This document shows positions 12,280 to 24,781 of a stretch of 64,000 nucleotides of DNA, piece after piece (position 1 is the first letter of the stretch; the number at the start of each line of letters is the position of its first letter). The notes under the pieces were generated by a model. That model was not told where the DNA came from. It was given only the letters and a program-made list of their open reading frames with translations, and searched no databases. The position numbers and the translations under genes are program-made. This DNA is from Polytrichum commune (lineage: Eukaryota; Streptophyta; Polytrichopsida; Polytrichales; Polytrichaceae). The stretch is taken from positions 63,890,533-63,954,532 of the forward strand of contig OX485804.1 of assembly GCA_950295325.1 (NCBI GenBank). Reading direction: 5' to 3'.

Positions 12280-13259
12280 GTACACCCTAACCTTGATAAT
12301 GTCACACCCTCCGTTTCACCAAAAAATGTGATATAAACAAGGTGTGACATAATTCATAATGTCACATTTTGTGCATAATGTGATATTATCAAAAAATATG
12401 TAAAAAATCAAAATAAAATTATAATGTAAAAAAAAGAACAAATACGATACTTCAATGTTTTTGAATGTAAAATCTAATTCAAAATTGTGAATAACAACAA
12501 GAGCACATCATAATGTGTCATTGAGATCAGGTAAAGACCCTTCACTAGAGACAAAGAAGCTTCTAATGTCACATTGGTTTGTTGATGTTAAATGTGCAAC
12601 ACCAATGCTAATGAGTTTTTCATGGGATTTTTCCATTCCTAACAACTCTAGAGTGTTGAAAATCTAAGAACCTTGGCTAGCTATAAAATTCAAAACATCT
12701 TCAGCATATTTTTGTGCATCACTTAGCTTCACTACTTTAGACTCATCATCACCGCTATCAACAATCAATGGGTCTACTTCCATGGAATCAAGTACATGTT
12801 CACCATCTTGCACTAATTTCACAAGCTCTTCAGTAGAATATTCCACCTCAAAATCATCTTCACCTTCCATGTTTAACATGAACCATCCCATGAACCATGC
12901 CCACCCATGAACAAGAATATTGCACCCATGCCCACCCAAAACCCATGGGCATGGGTATGGGCACCCAATGTAGGGCTCTACAAAGAAGCTCCTACAAAGA
13001 AGTCACATTGTTTTGCCCAAAGGTAGGTGGAGATGCCGATGTCATCCATATAATTTTTTTTCCATCCAGCATTTTCATCCATATTACTTGTTATTATCAC
13101 ACTTACACTCCAAATTTTGGGAAAAAATAGTTACATTATCAAGGGTGATAGTGATAATAACGAGGAAGTTTTACACTATGAAAATCGGTTTCAAACTTTT
13201 AGGTGACAATATCAAGGTGTTCTATTACCAAGTGTGACATTATCAAGGTTAGGGTGTAC
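12280..13259. mobile_element. 980-bp pogo-like TIR element with perfect 28-bp ends
   Basis: The left end (12280-12307) and right end (13232-13259) are exact reverse complements over 28 bp, starting GTACACCCTAACC. If the outer GTA/TAC is read as TA duplication plus CACCC terminus, the element has the TA target duplication of Tc1/mariner-pogo elements; a GTAC duplication is the alternative. Subterminal motifs TGTGACATTAT and ATAATGTCACA recur near both ends, as transposase-binding repeats would. It carries a transposase tail on the minus strand (12664-12871). Confidence 0.78.
12664..12871 (-). pseudogene. pogo/Tigger-like transposase C-terminal remnant
   Basis: The minus-strand frame from MEGEDDFEVEYSTEELVKLV through DSGDDESKVVKLSDAQKYAE to DVLNFIASQGS has the acidic tail plus helix (S-x-x-D/E-A-x-x-x-x-E-x-V-L-x-F-I) typical of pogo/Tigger DDE transposases. 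No helix-turn-helix or DDE catalytic domain is present, so the element is a deletion derivative that would depend on transposase from elsewhere. The frame extends upstream of the chosen Met (to 12939) through a low-complexity HGWAWFMGWF stretch that I exclude. Confidence 0.5.
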
Positions 13260-13836
13260 TTGACAAATTTTGGGTTGCGTTGTTGACTTTGTCATTGTCG
13301 TTGGTTCTAATAATGTTTGACTGGACATTGTTGATTTTCATGTAGTGACTAAATCATCATCTACTTAAAGCAATTGTGCTTGTGTGGGGTCTCCTATACC
13401 ACATTATGTAATTCTACACAATCTTTCTCTCATTCTTGTCCTTTTTAATTGTTTTGTGGAGGATAACAATAATCAACACTCATGTGTTGCCTCTTGCATG
13501 GAATAACATCCTCTCTTTCTAGCATCTACAAGACAAACTAAGGTATATTTTGTGAATCAATGAACATCTTTAGAAATGTGGTTATCTCTCCTTATCGTTA
13601 ATTGCATGCCTTCAATGTATACAGTTCTATGCAAATAGGTTAAGGTTAGGGTTTATGATACGTATGCATAAAATTCTATTAGATAGGAAGTCCAATACCA
13701 CTAGGTTGTGCACTATCTAAAAATATCAACCCTAATCGACCTTCTTGTTCTAGTTTCCCTACATCATTTGGTATTGTATTGTTGGGTTTCTTTTTTTCCC
13801 ACTAACACCTTGTTTTGTTCATTACATTGGCTTCAA
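13260..13836. other. Gene-free sequence
   Basis: AT-rich sequence between the pogo-like element and the SWIM pseudogene. It may include upstream sequence of the latter; nothing is recognised. Confidence 0.35.
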
Positions 13837-16800
13837 ATGGCATCAATTCAAGCTAATTTTTCAACTATTCCATTCGCTCTTTCCTTGGACTCTGATGGTG
13901 GTGTGGTTGTCCAAGAGGATTTTCTTGCATTAAAGTTCAATTACCATATTGAAACCATGCATATCAAATAAGAATTGTTCAAAGAGAGTGGTGAACTTTA
14001 TGAGATTGTTTTGGTTCAAAAAATAGAGATTATTTTTGTTTGTTGTGGTCTTGCTAGCGGGTTCATACAAAGTGATAGGATAGTTTGAAGTGGACATGAA
14101 GCAGACCAGTGTGTTGTTGACAAATGAGTCCATCACAACCACACTTCAAACCCAGGCTCTATGTAGGGTTAAGTCAAGCGGATGCCATGGTCCTCAGTGA
14201 TACGAGTGATGATGGCATCCAAGTTGTAGATCTAGCCGTCAATACAACTTTCCCATTTAGATTCCAAGATCATTGGCTCACCACCTACTCCACCGGTCCC
14301 CATATCCAGTGTGTCATCCACTACCATGTCATTGTACTTGAACATAGTTGACTAGCAAATATGCTCCACAAAGCCTATGTTGCATCCTTCGTCATCATTG
14401 TCAAACATCTAGATTATTGATGCCCTAAAAATCAACAATTGTCCTAAAAGATCCAAGATTGACCTCACAAACATAGATTTTGATAAATTTGTTATAAAAT
14501 ATGGAAGTACATACCGTCTACATTTGATGGTGATGTGGTTTTCATTTTGCCTCCTGTGGTTCCTAGAATCCCTTATTCATATGGGAAGGTTATGGATGGC
14601 ATGGACAAGATTTATGTGATATATGCTTTATGTAGAACTAAAACGACAAATATTCAGATGGAGTTTGGCGTCACATTCCAAAGATTTACATGCATTGGTA
14701 TCTACAATGCATTAATGACTCTTGTGAGTATCTCTCCAAGAATGGAGGTGAGCGCAATTATACAGAACGGATCGGTATTACATTAACTCCTTTTGAAGTT
14801 GGTGTCCACCCTCTTGAAAATCGAGAACTCAATGCAAAGGTTTGTCATGCCCCCCCCCCCCCCCCGCGCGCGGTTATGTCTTGATGTTTGCATTCGCATA
14901 ATTATATACATCCATTCCAAGTCCTTGCACATGTCTAGAGCTTGTATCCACATGGGTTCTCATAACCATCATGTGTCTGCCGGAGTGTGTAGTGAATTGC
15001 TTGACACGGCTTACCAATGTGTGACAAATGAGGTGTCCAAAACTCCAATTGACAAGAACTTGGCTATAGTAATGGTTGCAAGCGAACACTTTCTTGCGGA
15101 CTACATAATGAGAATGTTTTTTCTTGGGGAGAAGACCAATGAGCTTCCTTGGAGGTGGTGATAGATAAATTCTCCACTTTGGCTTCCCCAAATTATAGGA
15201 ACTTTGTTATAGGTTAAAACGTTTTATTTAGAGTGGTATGGATTCCATGGATAGTATCATGGCATCAAAAGACTGCTCTAGCTACAACATTGAGATTTTC
15301 CCATAATACGGTATGGGCTTGGACATCCTCCAATTGCATATCATAACACGCTATTGTGAGAATCTTGCAATGTTTGAACAATATGTTGGAGAATAGTGTG
15401 TCCAAAGTGAATTTCAAAGGTTTCATGGCCTACAAATTGGATTGCCATGAGGAAGGTATATGGTGATGGTCACCCATTAGTTCCTTCCAGCGGCCGTGAG
15501 TGTACTTGTTTTTTTTTCCAGCGGTCTGCAAATTTGGACAAAATAACACAAAAGACACATTCGAACATGGTTGTAACATCAACATAAGCAACTATGCAAA
15601 GACTATAGGGATGCCACTTGTATAGACGACACCGACATCATTTGCAAGGTGATTCAAGCATGGTGGTTGTTTGAAGCAACCACAGAAGATGGCATGTGTA
15701 GTTTGTTTGAATGTTTGGGTTTCTAGCATTATTGGTATAGACAATGGGGAGGACATATGCTCATAGCAAGTTTGCTATCCTACTTGATTTATCTTTCCTT
15801 GTTATGATTTGACATGTAGTGTTTCCTATTTTTATATGATGTTTGCATTTCAACCATTTATCACATGATCTCATTTTGGAACAATGTGCCGAGATGCTTG
15901 CTCGCAACCTTGCGGAAACATTGCATAACAAATGGTTACATCAATTTGGTAACAAAAATATATGTCTATACAAGGCAATGGTGGATGATGTCATATGGGC
16001 ATTCATGCAAATCACCAATTACCATTTGTGGCTTATACAAGGTTGGCACTTGGTGTGACTTACGGAAACCACATGCAATGAGGGTATAATTGTTTGGGCG
16101 TTATTATCTTGCTCACAAGCAATTAATGACCCATTCAATTAGGTAATTTTTCAATTGTGCATTTCTTTTAGTACCTTCAATTAATTTGGAAGGTTGGGGT
16201 TAATCATTTTCATGTATAACATGTTTTTTTAATAAATCCACAAGTGGATGGTCGGAAGAGTGCTATGTCCTATGATTATCCTTCACACATGACCAATTCT
16301 AGTTATTGTCCAATCAAGGCCAAATTTCAACTCATTTCAAAAACCATCTCAAAAGGCAGAGCCAATAAGTCATTGGAATGATGCTTAGTCTCAAATTTTC
16401 ATCCATTATGGGTGGGACTGGAGACTGTATCACTATAATCCTTTTGCATTTTATTTTTATACCATGGTACCTTAAAACAAATATAAGCCTAATTTCATGG
16501 AATTTGTAACACACTACATTATTTTGAACTCAAAGTCACATATTGTGTAGGGCCTATTTTATTTTGAAATTGCTTTAATTTTTTGGATACCATCATCAAA
16601 GGAGACCCTATCTTTGGCCGCACATAGTTCTAATTTCTAGGGAGCATTAGCCCCATGGTGGCTTAAATGGGGCTCTTTGGGGTAAGGGCCTAACCAAACT
16701 TCATTGAAGGTAGAAGCAACAACTCACACCGATGATCCCAAACTCATGGCAGAAGCAATGAGGTCTTAACTATGGCGGAGGACCTCAACACAAGGAAGTG

Positions 16801-17892
16801 GGTGCTGAGAGGTCAATATTGTTTGGATCAACCAAGAGAAAATCGAACTTACCTCTGGGGTTTAAGTACGATTCTCATCGTCTAGACAAGGTCAACTACT
16901 CCATCCCCTTCCCTACCACAAGATCGACTTGGGCATGAATTTAAGAGTCCCTCACACATGATGAGAATGTGGTGTCTTGCACCACGAGCGTGTTGGAGAC
17001 GGAATGCCCTAAATCATAGTGGCACATAACTAGATTGTCTTCTCCATCAAAGAAAGAATGTCATGCAGTGCAGGCTAACACAAGGCATCCATGCAAGGCC
17101 AAAGTGGGAAAGAGTAAGAATGGCTCTTGGAGTGCTCATGGGCTCCCTTGAGTTTTTCTCTTTGGGTTATGGCTAAGTTATTTTGCTTCTATGTTTGTTT
17201 GTTTGATGTAATTGTTAAGTTACATGCTATGGATGAAAAAATGTTCAATGACTTTCTCATAAGAAATTGAACATGAATTTCACATGTAATAAGGCATATT
17301 TAGTTCATGATTTTTATTTTGTAAATGTAGTGGAGGCATTTCTCACATTAAATTAAAAATCATGATATAAATACATGAGTCCATTTTCTAGCTTGCTGTT
17401 AGTACGTACACATTTGTTTTTCTCTATAAACTTCTTGTATATAGGTGGTTTGATTCCATAGTGATCAACGCACATTATTTAGGTTTCCAATGAAGTCCAC
17501 CCTCTGGGCCGCAAACTTAGATGCTCACCCCAACACCTTGTTTTCCAAAGAGGTTCGTCGTAACATTGCAGTGCCATAGCTAGAGCATAAAAACACATGG
17601 GAGAATGTATGGATAGGTATTATGTGGTGGGTGTGATGGCCATCATGTACCCTAGACATGGATGCATTATAACCATAGTCTCCAAGGAGGAGAATACTTA
17701 CCTTGTGTTCTTTGCTAATAATCCACAATGCACTTGCCCTAACTTTGCAAAAATGACATCAATGGCAGTAAGTTGAATGCAAGCATTTGTGCAAGATTGA
17801 CCATGTTGCCAATAAATTCATTCACACACGCACATTCAACTACAATGAGGTGATGTATTTTCTTGAGCTCGCGAGTGTGGCGGAACATGCTT
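13837..17892 (+). pseudogene. Broken transposase-like gene with SWIM zinc finger (MULE-like)
   Basis: Coding traces run in one direction across frames: an ATG-started MASIQANFSTIPFALSLDSD segment (13837); FDKFVIKYGSTYR (14482); DVVFILPPVVPRIPYSYGK (14533); IHWYLQCINDSCEYL and FEVGVHPLENREL (14690-14835); SLHMSRACIHMGSHNHHVSA (14922); KFSTLASPNYRNFV (15166); SKVNFKGFMA (15400); LAETLHNKWLHQFGN (15915). Later segments near 16700-17000 also look coding. The end has a SWIM finger: CTCPNFAKM at 17729-17755, CKH at 17778-17786 and FIHTRTFNYNEVMYFLELAS after it. SWIM fingers accompany MULE transposases, hence the inference; the catalytic DDE is not identified. Many stops and shifts; no product expected. 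Confidence 0.6.
17205..17512 (+). repeat. Intron-like segment of the SWIM pseudogene, repeated at 45917
   Basis: Collinear with 45917-46210: TATGGATGAAAAAATG, CAATGACTTTCT, TATAAATACATGAGTCCATTTTCTA, GTACxTACACATTT and TTTCCAATGAAG. The shared part ends with TTAGGTTTCCAATGAAG, which looks like an intron acceptor followed by exon sequence. TATAAATACATGAG could also be a TATA element. Confidence 0.55.
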
Positions 17893-20184
17893 AAGGTAGA
17901 GGCAGTGATGAACATGTAATCATAGTTTAGAGATATAAAAATATATATATGTTTGTCCATGGGAAATGTTGTGCACACTAAAGTTGCAACTACATAGTTG
18001 TTGTCACAATAAGGTCCTTTACGTTTCCATTGTTTGTTTGCCATTCCAATAAAGTACACATGACCGTGGACCACCATGCACCTTAAGTTCTATTATAATG
18101 GGGTTCACTTTAATATTTACGCTCTATCAAATATCTTGTATGCAAAATTTATGGACCAAGTATATTGCATTACTATCTTAAATTAGCCCACATTTGGTAA
18201 TTTTGATAGTCACTAATCACATGCTAGCTTCCCTCCATTTGAATGTATTTTCTAAAATTTGAAGAATTGGGTTCAGTTGCAAGAGAAACTTAGCCCTTCA
18301 CCCCCATGTAAACTTTGGAGAAAATGCATCACCAATCCAAAAATTGGCATTAAAGACCTCAAGTTTTGAATTTTATGGTTATGGATTTGAAAAGGGCACA
18401 CTACAAGAATTGCATAATCTCACCAATATTTAAAGAATCTTACTAACATAATAGTATTCAACTGTTATCAACTATTTCATTATGATAATATCAATACATT
18501 GCTTCACCTGAGTTTTCTAGCCTGCATCTACTAGTGCGGTGCATTACAAGGAGAATAAACAAAGCATAATTCTGATAGAATTTGGCTTATTCCTGGCCCC
18601 ACCCAATGTATTGACTCAGCTGAATATTGTTATGTAAGGGAAGCGATCTTAATGGACACTTTCCTCCTTGCACTCACTTCTCGTAGGATGTTAATGCAAG
18701 ATGATTAGCCAATTTCCTTCTAAATTTTTAGAGCTTGTATAGATATCATGTTTATTATCAAAAGTGAAGATTCTCATAGCTATTAATTGATCATAGAGGT
18801 CCCCTTAATTATGTTGACTATTGTGTTCTAGAACGGTTTACAATATTTGAGCAAATAGTCCAATCTCTTTTCAACACATGTTTTTTTGGTGTTCATTCTT
18901 GAACTCGCACACAACTATACATCACTCAAATATAGGTGTCCATTGAAGATCATATACCAAATTAAGCACATCTACCTTAGTTCTTATGTCAAACTCAAAG
19001 TATTTTTTAATAAACCTATGAGTGTGAAAATATAAAATGTAGTGCAAACATCATTGTAGGTAACAAAATCGTTAGGTGAAAGAGAAGGTACATGGGTCTT
19101 AAATGGTTGCTTTGTCCAACTAGCTTGCTTCTCATATATGTGAGACACACATTAGTGTGCCATGGTTAGGAAACCCAAGTCAAGGTTGTAGCCACTTTCC
19201 TCATAATGTTTTAGAGATCATAAGACTATTTTATTTATGATCAAAATGAAGATTTTTGTGCTCATTTAATGGTCATATAGGTCCACCCATTATGTTGACT
19301 ATTGAGCGTAGAATCGTTAATGTTTTGAAATCTTTTAAACATATGTCTTTTTTTGTATTTGTTATGGGAGACGCACCTAACCACATACCACTCAAATATG
19401 AGATAAATAACCAAATTAGGCATGTCTACATTTGGAGAAAGAGGCGCATATGAACTCCATAGTGTCTAGTATCCTCTGGATAATGCATGTACTTAACATT
19501 ACTAAGCAACTACATGGTGGTCTCTTTCCAAAGAAATAGGCTACGATTAAAAAACTTTAATAATTTATAGCTCGTTGTCGAAAAGTTCACAGTACACAAC
19601 ATGAGTGCTCCCCATAAACGGGGAATCTCGGAATTAAAGGTGAGCTATGTTCATGTGATACTTGGTCCCACGGAATGCAACCAAGAAGTTGTGTAATGTT
19701 ATTGAACGGGATGCACCATTATTACGTATTTTTGAAAAAGAAAAAAAATGGAAAAAAAGAGGAATAATATAATGTCGGTGTTTGGATGAATGCATATCAT
19801 CTTGCTTTAGATGGCCTTAGTGGTCATCACAAAGTTGTGAGGTGTGGCAATATGCATGCAACCTTTCATTAGGTTTGGGATTGAAAGACTATCTTAGGCT
19901 AGAACAAACAAAATGACATCATTGTTGAAGATAGTTACTATGACAACCTACCAACCCAACCCAACCCAACCAAAAAGGACAAGGACTTGTGAAAGGAATT
20001 GGTGAATGTAACGGTTGTGAAAGTTGAAAGAAATCAAAAGTACTTCCATCATGCGCTATGACTCATGTTGTAAGTGATCATTTGAAGTCTATATGTTCAT
20101 GTTGTTTCCCATCCATGCAGAGCCAAGTTGTTCTTGATGTGTTAAGATGACATTATTTAAAGGGTAAGGGCCATCTAGAGGGCC
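17893..20184. other. Gene-free AT-rich sequence with a diverged tandem duplication
   Basis: Segments 18725-18985 and 19199-19430 are diverged copies: TTATGTTGACTATTG, TCAAAATGAAGATTxTxxTGCTCATT, GTCATAxAGGTCC, ACTCAAATAT and ACCAAATTAxGCA in order. A frame at 17739-18077 on the minus strand is antisense to the SWIM pseudogene end and is not a gene. Confidence 0.4.
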
Positions 20185-20395
20185 CTTGACCCGTAGTAGA
20201 CATATTAAGTGATTGGGCAAGAAGCCGGAGCCAGTCCGAGTTCACTTTACACTGGACCGTGAAGGTTTAATAGACCAAAGAACAATTCACATTGCGTCCG
20301 ACATGACAACAAGTGAATAATGTTTCGTGGTCTACCATAATATTGTGTTAGGTTCATCAAAAAGAGGTGGGCCTAACGCAATACTAGGGTTCATG
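20185..20395 (+). repeat. Dispersed repeat sharing TTCACTTTACACT blocks, copy 2
   Basis: Same order of blocks as 1400-1655. A shorter third occurrence of TTTCACTTTACACTA lies near 20496. Confidence 0.55.
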
Positions 20396-20569
20396 TGACT
20401 TTCAATTGAATTGTCATAGGCTCCTAGAACTAGTATATTGTTATGATAGGGAACAAAACCCAAAGACATGTTGCAGGCTCTTAGCATGGTCCACTTTCAC
20501 TTTACACTAAGCTTGAGGGCCCATCAATTGCAAGATTGGATTTCTATTTTCCACGCTATGGCCACTAAA

Positions 20570-20632
20570 TGATTTTTGAAACACCCTTAGATTCTTCATG
20601 GTCATGGCTCTTGGTTTGTGTGTAAAGTGACC
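20570..20632 (+). repeat. Partial copy of the 36440 element end
   Basis: CATGGTCATGGCTCTTGG, TTTGTGTGTAAAGTGACC, directly followed by TTA, matches the right end of the element at 36440-37370. Confidence 0.55.
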
Positions 20633-20639
20633 TTATGTG

Positions 20640-21929
20640 ACACTTCCAAGTATAGACTACGTATGTCGACCTCAACACCTTGACAAGCATTTTCACAAAC
20701 AATCGAGAGAGCTCAATAGCATATATAAGGGGGCCAAAAAGCAAAGAAATGTAATCTTTACATTAGTAATATGTACATCCATTTTCCTTTGATAACTAAA
20801 AATAAATTAAGTTATGTCATCACAAGTTGTATGCAACATAGAGGACATAACCACACTTGTCTATGGGGGAGGGGAGGTGGGGAAATGGCATTCTATTAGT
20901 ATTAGAAAACGCAAATCCGATAAAAGATGGATCTTTTTTAATGTTTCTAAAGAAATAGCTAAATGTATAAATTAACTTACTAAATATATCTTTTAGAGAA
21001 TATTCCGAATATATTTAGCAATATGTGGATTAACCCATGAATGTTTGCAATGCTTCATAGCCTCCTTGAAAATACCCCTTACAAAGGCGTAAAACCCTCC
21101 ATCCTCCACCACCCTTGAGCTTGTCTGTCAGCTATGGCCCGTAAACCTTTGGGCCCCCTTGAGTTTACAGTTGAGTTTGTGACTTTGAACAAGGGCCCCA
21201 GGGCGTTCACTAGGCATAATGAGTTTAAATATAACATCCTACAAACTCCACGGCATAAGGTTTACAATCTCTCCATATAGTGTGTGCACAACACAATTTT
21301 AAATTCTTCTATAGTAAGATGAAAAAGTTATAATTTTGTGACACAATGTGAATGTCTCATGGATTACAAGACTTGGGTGAGGCAAGAGGGTTTAAGAGCT
21401 TTTGAGGTTTAGGATTCCTAATTTGATCATAACCTTGAGGTTTTGAGGATGTTTAGGACACTACAAAATTGGGTCGCAAATGCAAGTGATAAAAATATGG
21501 GCATTTCATGAAAAGGTGACTGAGGACCAGCTTGTTGTTGTATGTGTTCTTTTTCTTTTCGGTGAAGATAGAAAGTCTTTTGTGTCTTCAATGAATATGG
21601 TTGACTGAAGGATTCGAGTTGTGCTTCGATCAAGAGCTTTTGCTTTGTCATCACTTTTGAAAGGAATAACATGTAGGAGGTGCACAATGTTGAATGAGGC
21701 TCGAGACACTTTAAGTTGCTTTCCCGCAATGATGCTTTGCATTTGAGTGTAGTATTGTTGGACAATGTAGGAACATCATTCTTAGGTTTTCATAATTAAT
21801 ATAGGGCCATCCTTCTAGGACACTAGCCTAAAATTTTGAGAAAACCGATTCATTATATAAATTCACATAATAGGCCCCCATAAAACACCAAGTTAATGTA
21901 TGTGTATACCAAACATAAGGTTAAGTGAC
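20640..21929. other. Gene-free sequence
   Basis: No gene recognised. Minus-strand frames at 21427-21765 overlap one another in different phases and have no family I know. Confidence 0.35.
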
Positions 21930-22468
21930 CTAGACCAATTATGTTATTTAGTGTCACATGTGTGATAGTGCCACTTACCCTATTTTCAAGTGTATGCTAC
22001 GTTACACCAATTATCAATAGCTTCATCATTAGTGTCACCTCATGACAATTGGCATTCAATTGCACTTTCTAATATCATGCCATGACGTTCAATAGTGTTA
22101 TGAGGTGCATACCTATGTTACTCAATGGTCTACAAGTTGACTAAAGCGTACGCTAATGACACTTGGCATTAGTATGCCCAATAGTATCTTTCTCTTGCAT
22201 ACTAAAATGTAAACACGTGACTCTTGCCATTAGTATGCTCAATAAAATCTTCCCCTTGCATACTAAAACACAAAACTATCATCTCAAGCATCCCAATGTG
22301 CTACACGAAATGTCATAAAATAAATTTCTTTTCACTTTAAATTACTTGTGTTGACAAATAATCTCATATTGGCAATTAGCAAACATGACACTATGAGACC
22401 TCTAGGCATCTAGATTAAGCCATTCGCAAATAAAGTACATGACACTAAATACCATAAACATGGTACTT
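21930..22468 (-). mobile_element. TIR element of the GTATTTAGTGTCA family, copy A
   Basis: Reverse complement begins near 22468 with TATGGTATTTAGTGTCATG and ends near 21930 with TGACACTAAATAACATAA. Inner blocks GATGCCTAGAGGTCTC, TTTTAGTATGCAAG, CACCTCATAACACTATTGAA and TGTCATGAGGTGACACT align with copy B (39298-40213). This copy is intact at the point (near 22106) where copy B carries a nested insertion. Confidence 0.65.
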
Positions 22469-22962
22469 GGATCAAGGCTAAAGTGTCTTTCATTCACATC
22501 AATTATAGATTGACGAGCGTGTGTGTGTCTCTCTCTCGCTCACCTTGCACATAACATGTCAATCTTACACTTAGGTCCAATCCACTCTTTCACCTTCAAA
22601 AATGTCACATGATTGGGGCATAATTGACTACCTATACTTATACTACAAGAATTTTCCAGTTCATCTTTTTAGAATGTGCATGTTAGAAAGACAAATGTGT
22701 AATTAAGACGGTTTTCTAGTAAATACCGTAGGAGGACATCATTTGGACACCAATGACTTTGAATGGGATTTTGGGACCGTTCAAGTTGGGAATACTTTGA
22801 AGTTAAGGGGCAGTGGTAACTCTGCAAATGGATGTAGACTTCCCATTAAAATTAAAATACTATCAACCCAAAGTGGGTTGCGTTTGTTTTTTAAGTAACT
22901 TAAACTGGCTCACACGTGTTTCACCAAACAACGCGGGACATCTAGAACTCAAGAATTCAAGT
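22469..22962. other. Gene-free sequence
   Basis: A TG/CT-rich patch near 22520-22540, otherwise nothing recognised. The frame at 22813-23040 enters a foldback and is not supported as a gene. Confidence 0.35.
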
Positions 22963-23118
22963 GCAGATTTGTTTTTTTGGTCTACCAAATGTAATGTTTG
23001 GAATTTTGGGGCTTGTAATATACCGTTGGAAAGGTCTTGAAAATACCTTTCCAACGGTATATTACACACCCCAATATTCTTACAAAATGCAGTTGCAAAA
23101 CAAAAAACAAAAATCTGT
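22963..23118. repeat. Foldback (inverted repeat), about 73-bp arms
   Basis: Arms 22963-23035 and 23045-23118 with a 9-base loop. The inner 20 bases are perfect (TAATATACCGTTGGAAAGGT and its complement); outward the match decays but continues to CAGATTTGTTTTTT. A single RNA across it would form a long hairpin with a near-perfect upper stem. Confidence 0.8.
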
Positions 23119-23339
23119 AGTGGTTTAGTGATTGTAGATCAGGGTAGTCAAAAGAAGTGCAATGAGAAATCTTCTAACATTAATTATCAAAGAATTGAAA
23201 ATTAGTGTTAAGCAAGGTAGGGTGGTAACAACATTAAATATAATCAAACACTAAATATCCTATTTAGTGTAGTGACAACACAAGGTACATGTCACATGTA
23301 AATTACATTGAGCATGTACAAATTAAATTGCTTATTTTA

Positions 23340-23570
23340 TTTTATTTAAAAAAATTGTTGTGAGAAGATTTGCGAGCCACATCTTCGACACATTTAACAA
23401 GAAGTGAAGACAAGTGAAGCCCAAGAGAAGACAAGGAATGATCAAACTTAATTTTTTTTTCAAAATTGCCCTTTTTGGGCATGTATTAAAAAAATCAGCA
23501 CCTTCACTTTTTGGTGTGTGGTCATTCCTCTTGGTCCACATTCGGTTTACACCTAGTGAGGGGCCCAACG
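23340..23570 (-). repeat. Dispersed repeat, copy 2 (GGGCCCCTCACTAGGTGTAAAC end)
   Basis: Inverted copy of 1660-1875. It has no coding capacity of its own; open frames on both strands here are repeat sequence. Confidence 0.6.
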
Positions 23571-24609
23571 GCTTTGTAAATCAAATTTTTAAGAACTCGG
23601 ACCATGAAATGTAGACCATTAACTCGTACCGCAGAATAAGGCATCTTCCGTGGGACGAGTTCATGGTCTATGGTGTAAACCGCCCCTTAGAGGTAACGGA
23701 GTTTTCCTCTCACTTGTAGTTATCAAAGTTTCAAACCACCTTTGACAAGTGATTTCTATAAATCTATTACAGATATTCCTTTGTGGATTTTGCAGTGTTG
23801 AAACATCACAAATCTTCCTTTGTTATAACATTTATTGTTAAAAGAAAAGTAACAAAGTTACTGAAGTGGTTTTTCTTGCCATTCTCCATCATTGATAAAA
23901 ACAAACCCGTGGTTTTAACCAGTTAAATCATAATTCATCTAATTAGATTATTTATAGATTTATTATCATTTTTTGGAAGGAACATGCTTTCAAATGTATC
24001 CTTTGTTCACGATTCATAGTCACCTTAACTCCAACCCATATAGATGCAGTTCAGAATTCAACCTTAACAATCACCTTTTGTAGATCAACTCTCAATTAGG
24101 TCACCAAGCCACAATGTGTAACACATCTTTAAGGTCATGCATACCCCCTCAATCTTTGGGGTTAAGTACGTGTTGTAAATTTGCAACCAAAATGTAACCA
24201 AAATGGATATGGTTTGTACAAATGAAATATTAACATGGATCATGTAGATTATGTATGCTCGGTGTTTACAAGTCTTCTATGAGTATATATACATATATAA
24301 ACTTGTCAAAGAATGCATAATTTGAGACATTATGAACATGTTGCATGGTTATCAATATCAATATTAGGCCTAATGCAACTTTTATAGGGGACATGTTGGT
24401 TACGTCCTATTGTATCCTCATCTCCATCCTAATTTTCAATTTGCACATTGAGGTTGTTTATGAGCACAAATACTTCCTTGCTCATGTTCTCCATTGGCAT
24501 TAGGCCCTCATTAATCCCCAACTTCCCAAGCCTATGAAAGGGTTGTTTCGAGTGCATTTCACTCAATGTTGTTGATAGACAAGTTTTGAGGGAAAATGGA
24601 GTTTCACCA
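23571..24609. other. Gene-free AT-rich sequence
   Basis: No gene recognised. GGTGTAAACCGCCCCTTAG near 23673 resembles an end of the repeat at 23340-23570. Confidence 0.35.
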
Positions 24610-24706
24610 TAGGATCTTGAGGTGTCTTGGGACGGCCTTTGGACACTTTCTTTTGGGCTCTCACGCTTTCATGGTCACGGCTATTGGCTTGTGTGTGAAG
24701 TGGCCC
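24610..24706 (+). repeat. Partial copy of the 36440 element end
   Basis: GGACGGCCTTTGGACACTTTC, TTTCATGGTCACGGCTATTGG and TTGTGTGTGAAGTGGCCC, followed by TTA, is the reverse complement of 36440-36525 with few differences. Confidence 0.65.
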
Positions 24707-24781
24707 TTAACATACATTCCACTATCGAGAATGAAAAGCTAGGATCTCTCTTGTTTCTTTGAGTTTGAGCCAAGCCGTTGA

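Noticed and set aside
17739-18077. 112-aa minus-strand gene.
   Set aside because: It is antisense to the SWIM-containing pseudogene end, which explains the conserved sequence better.
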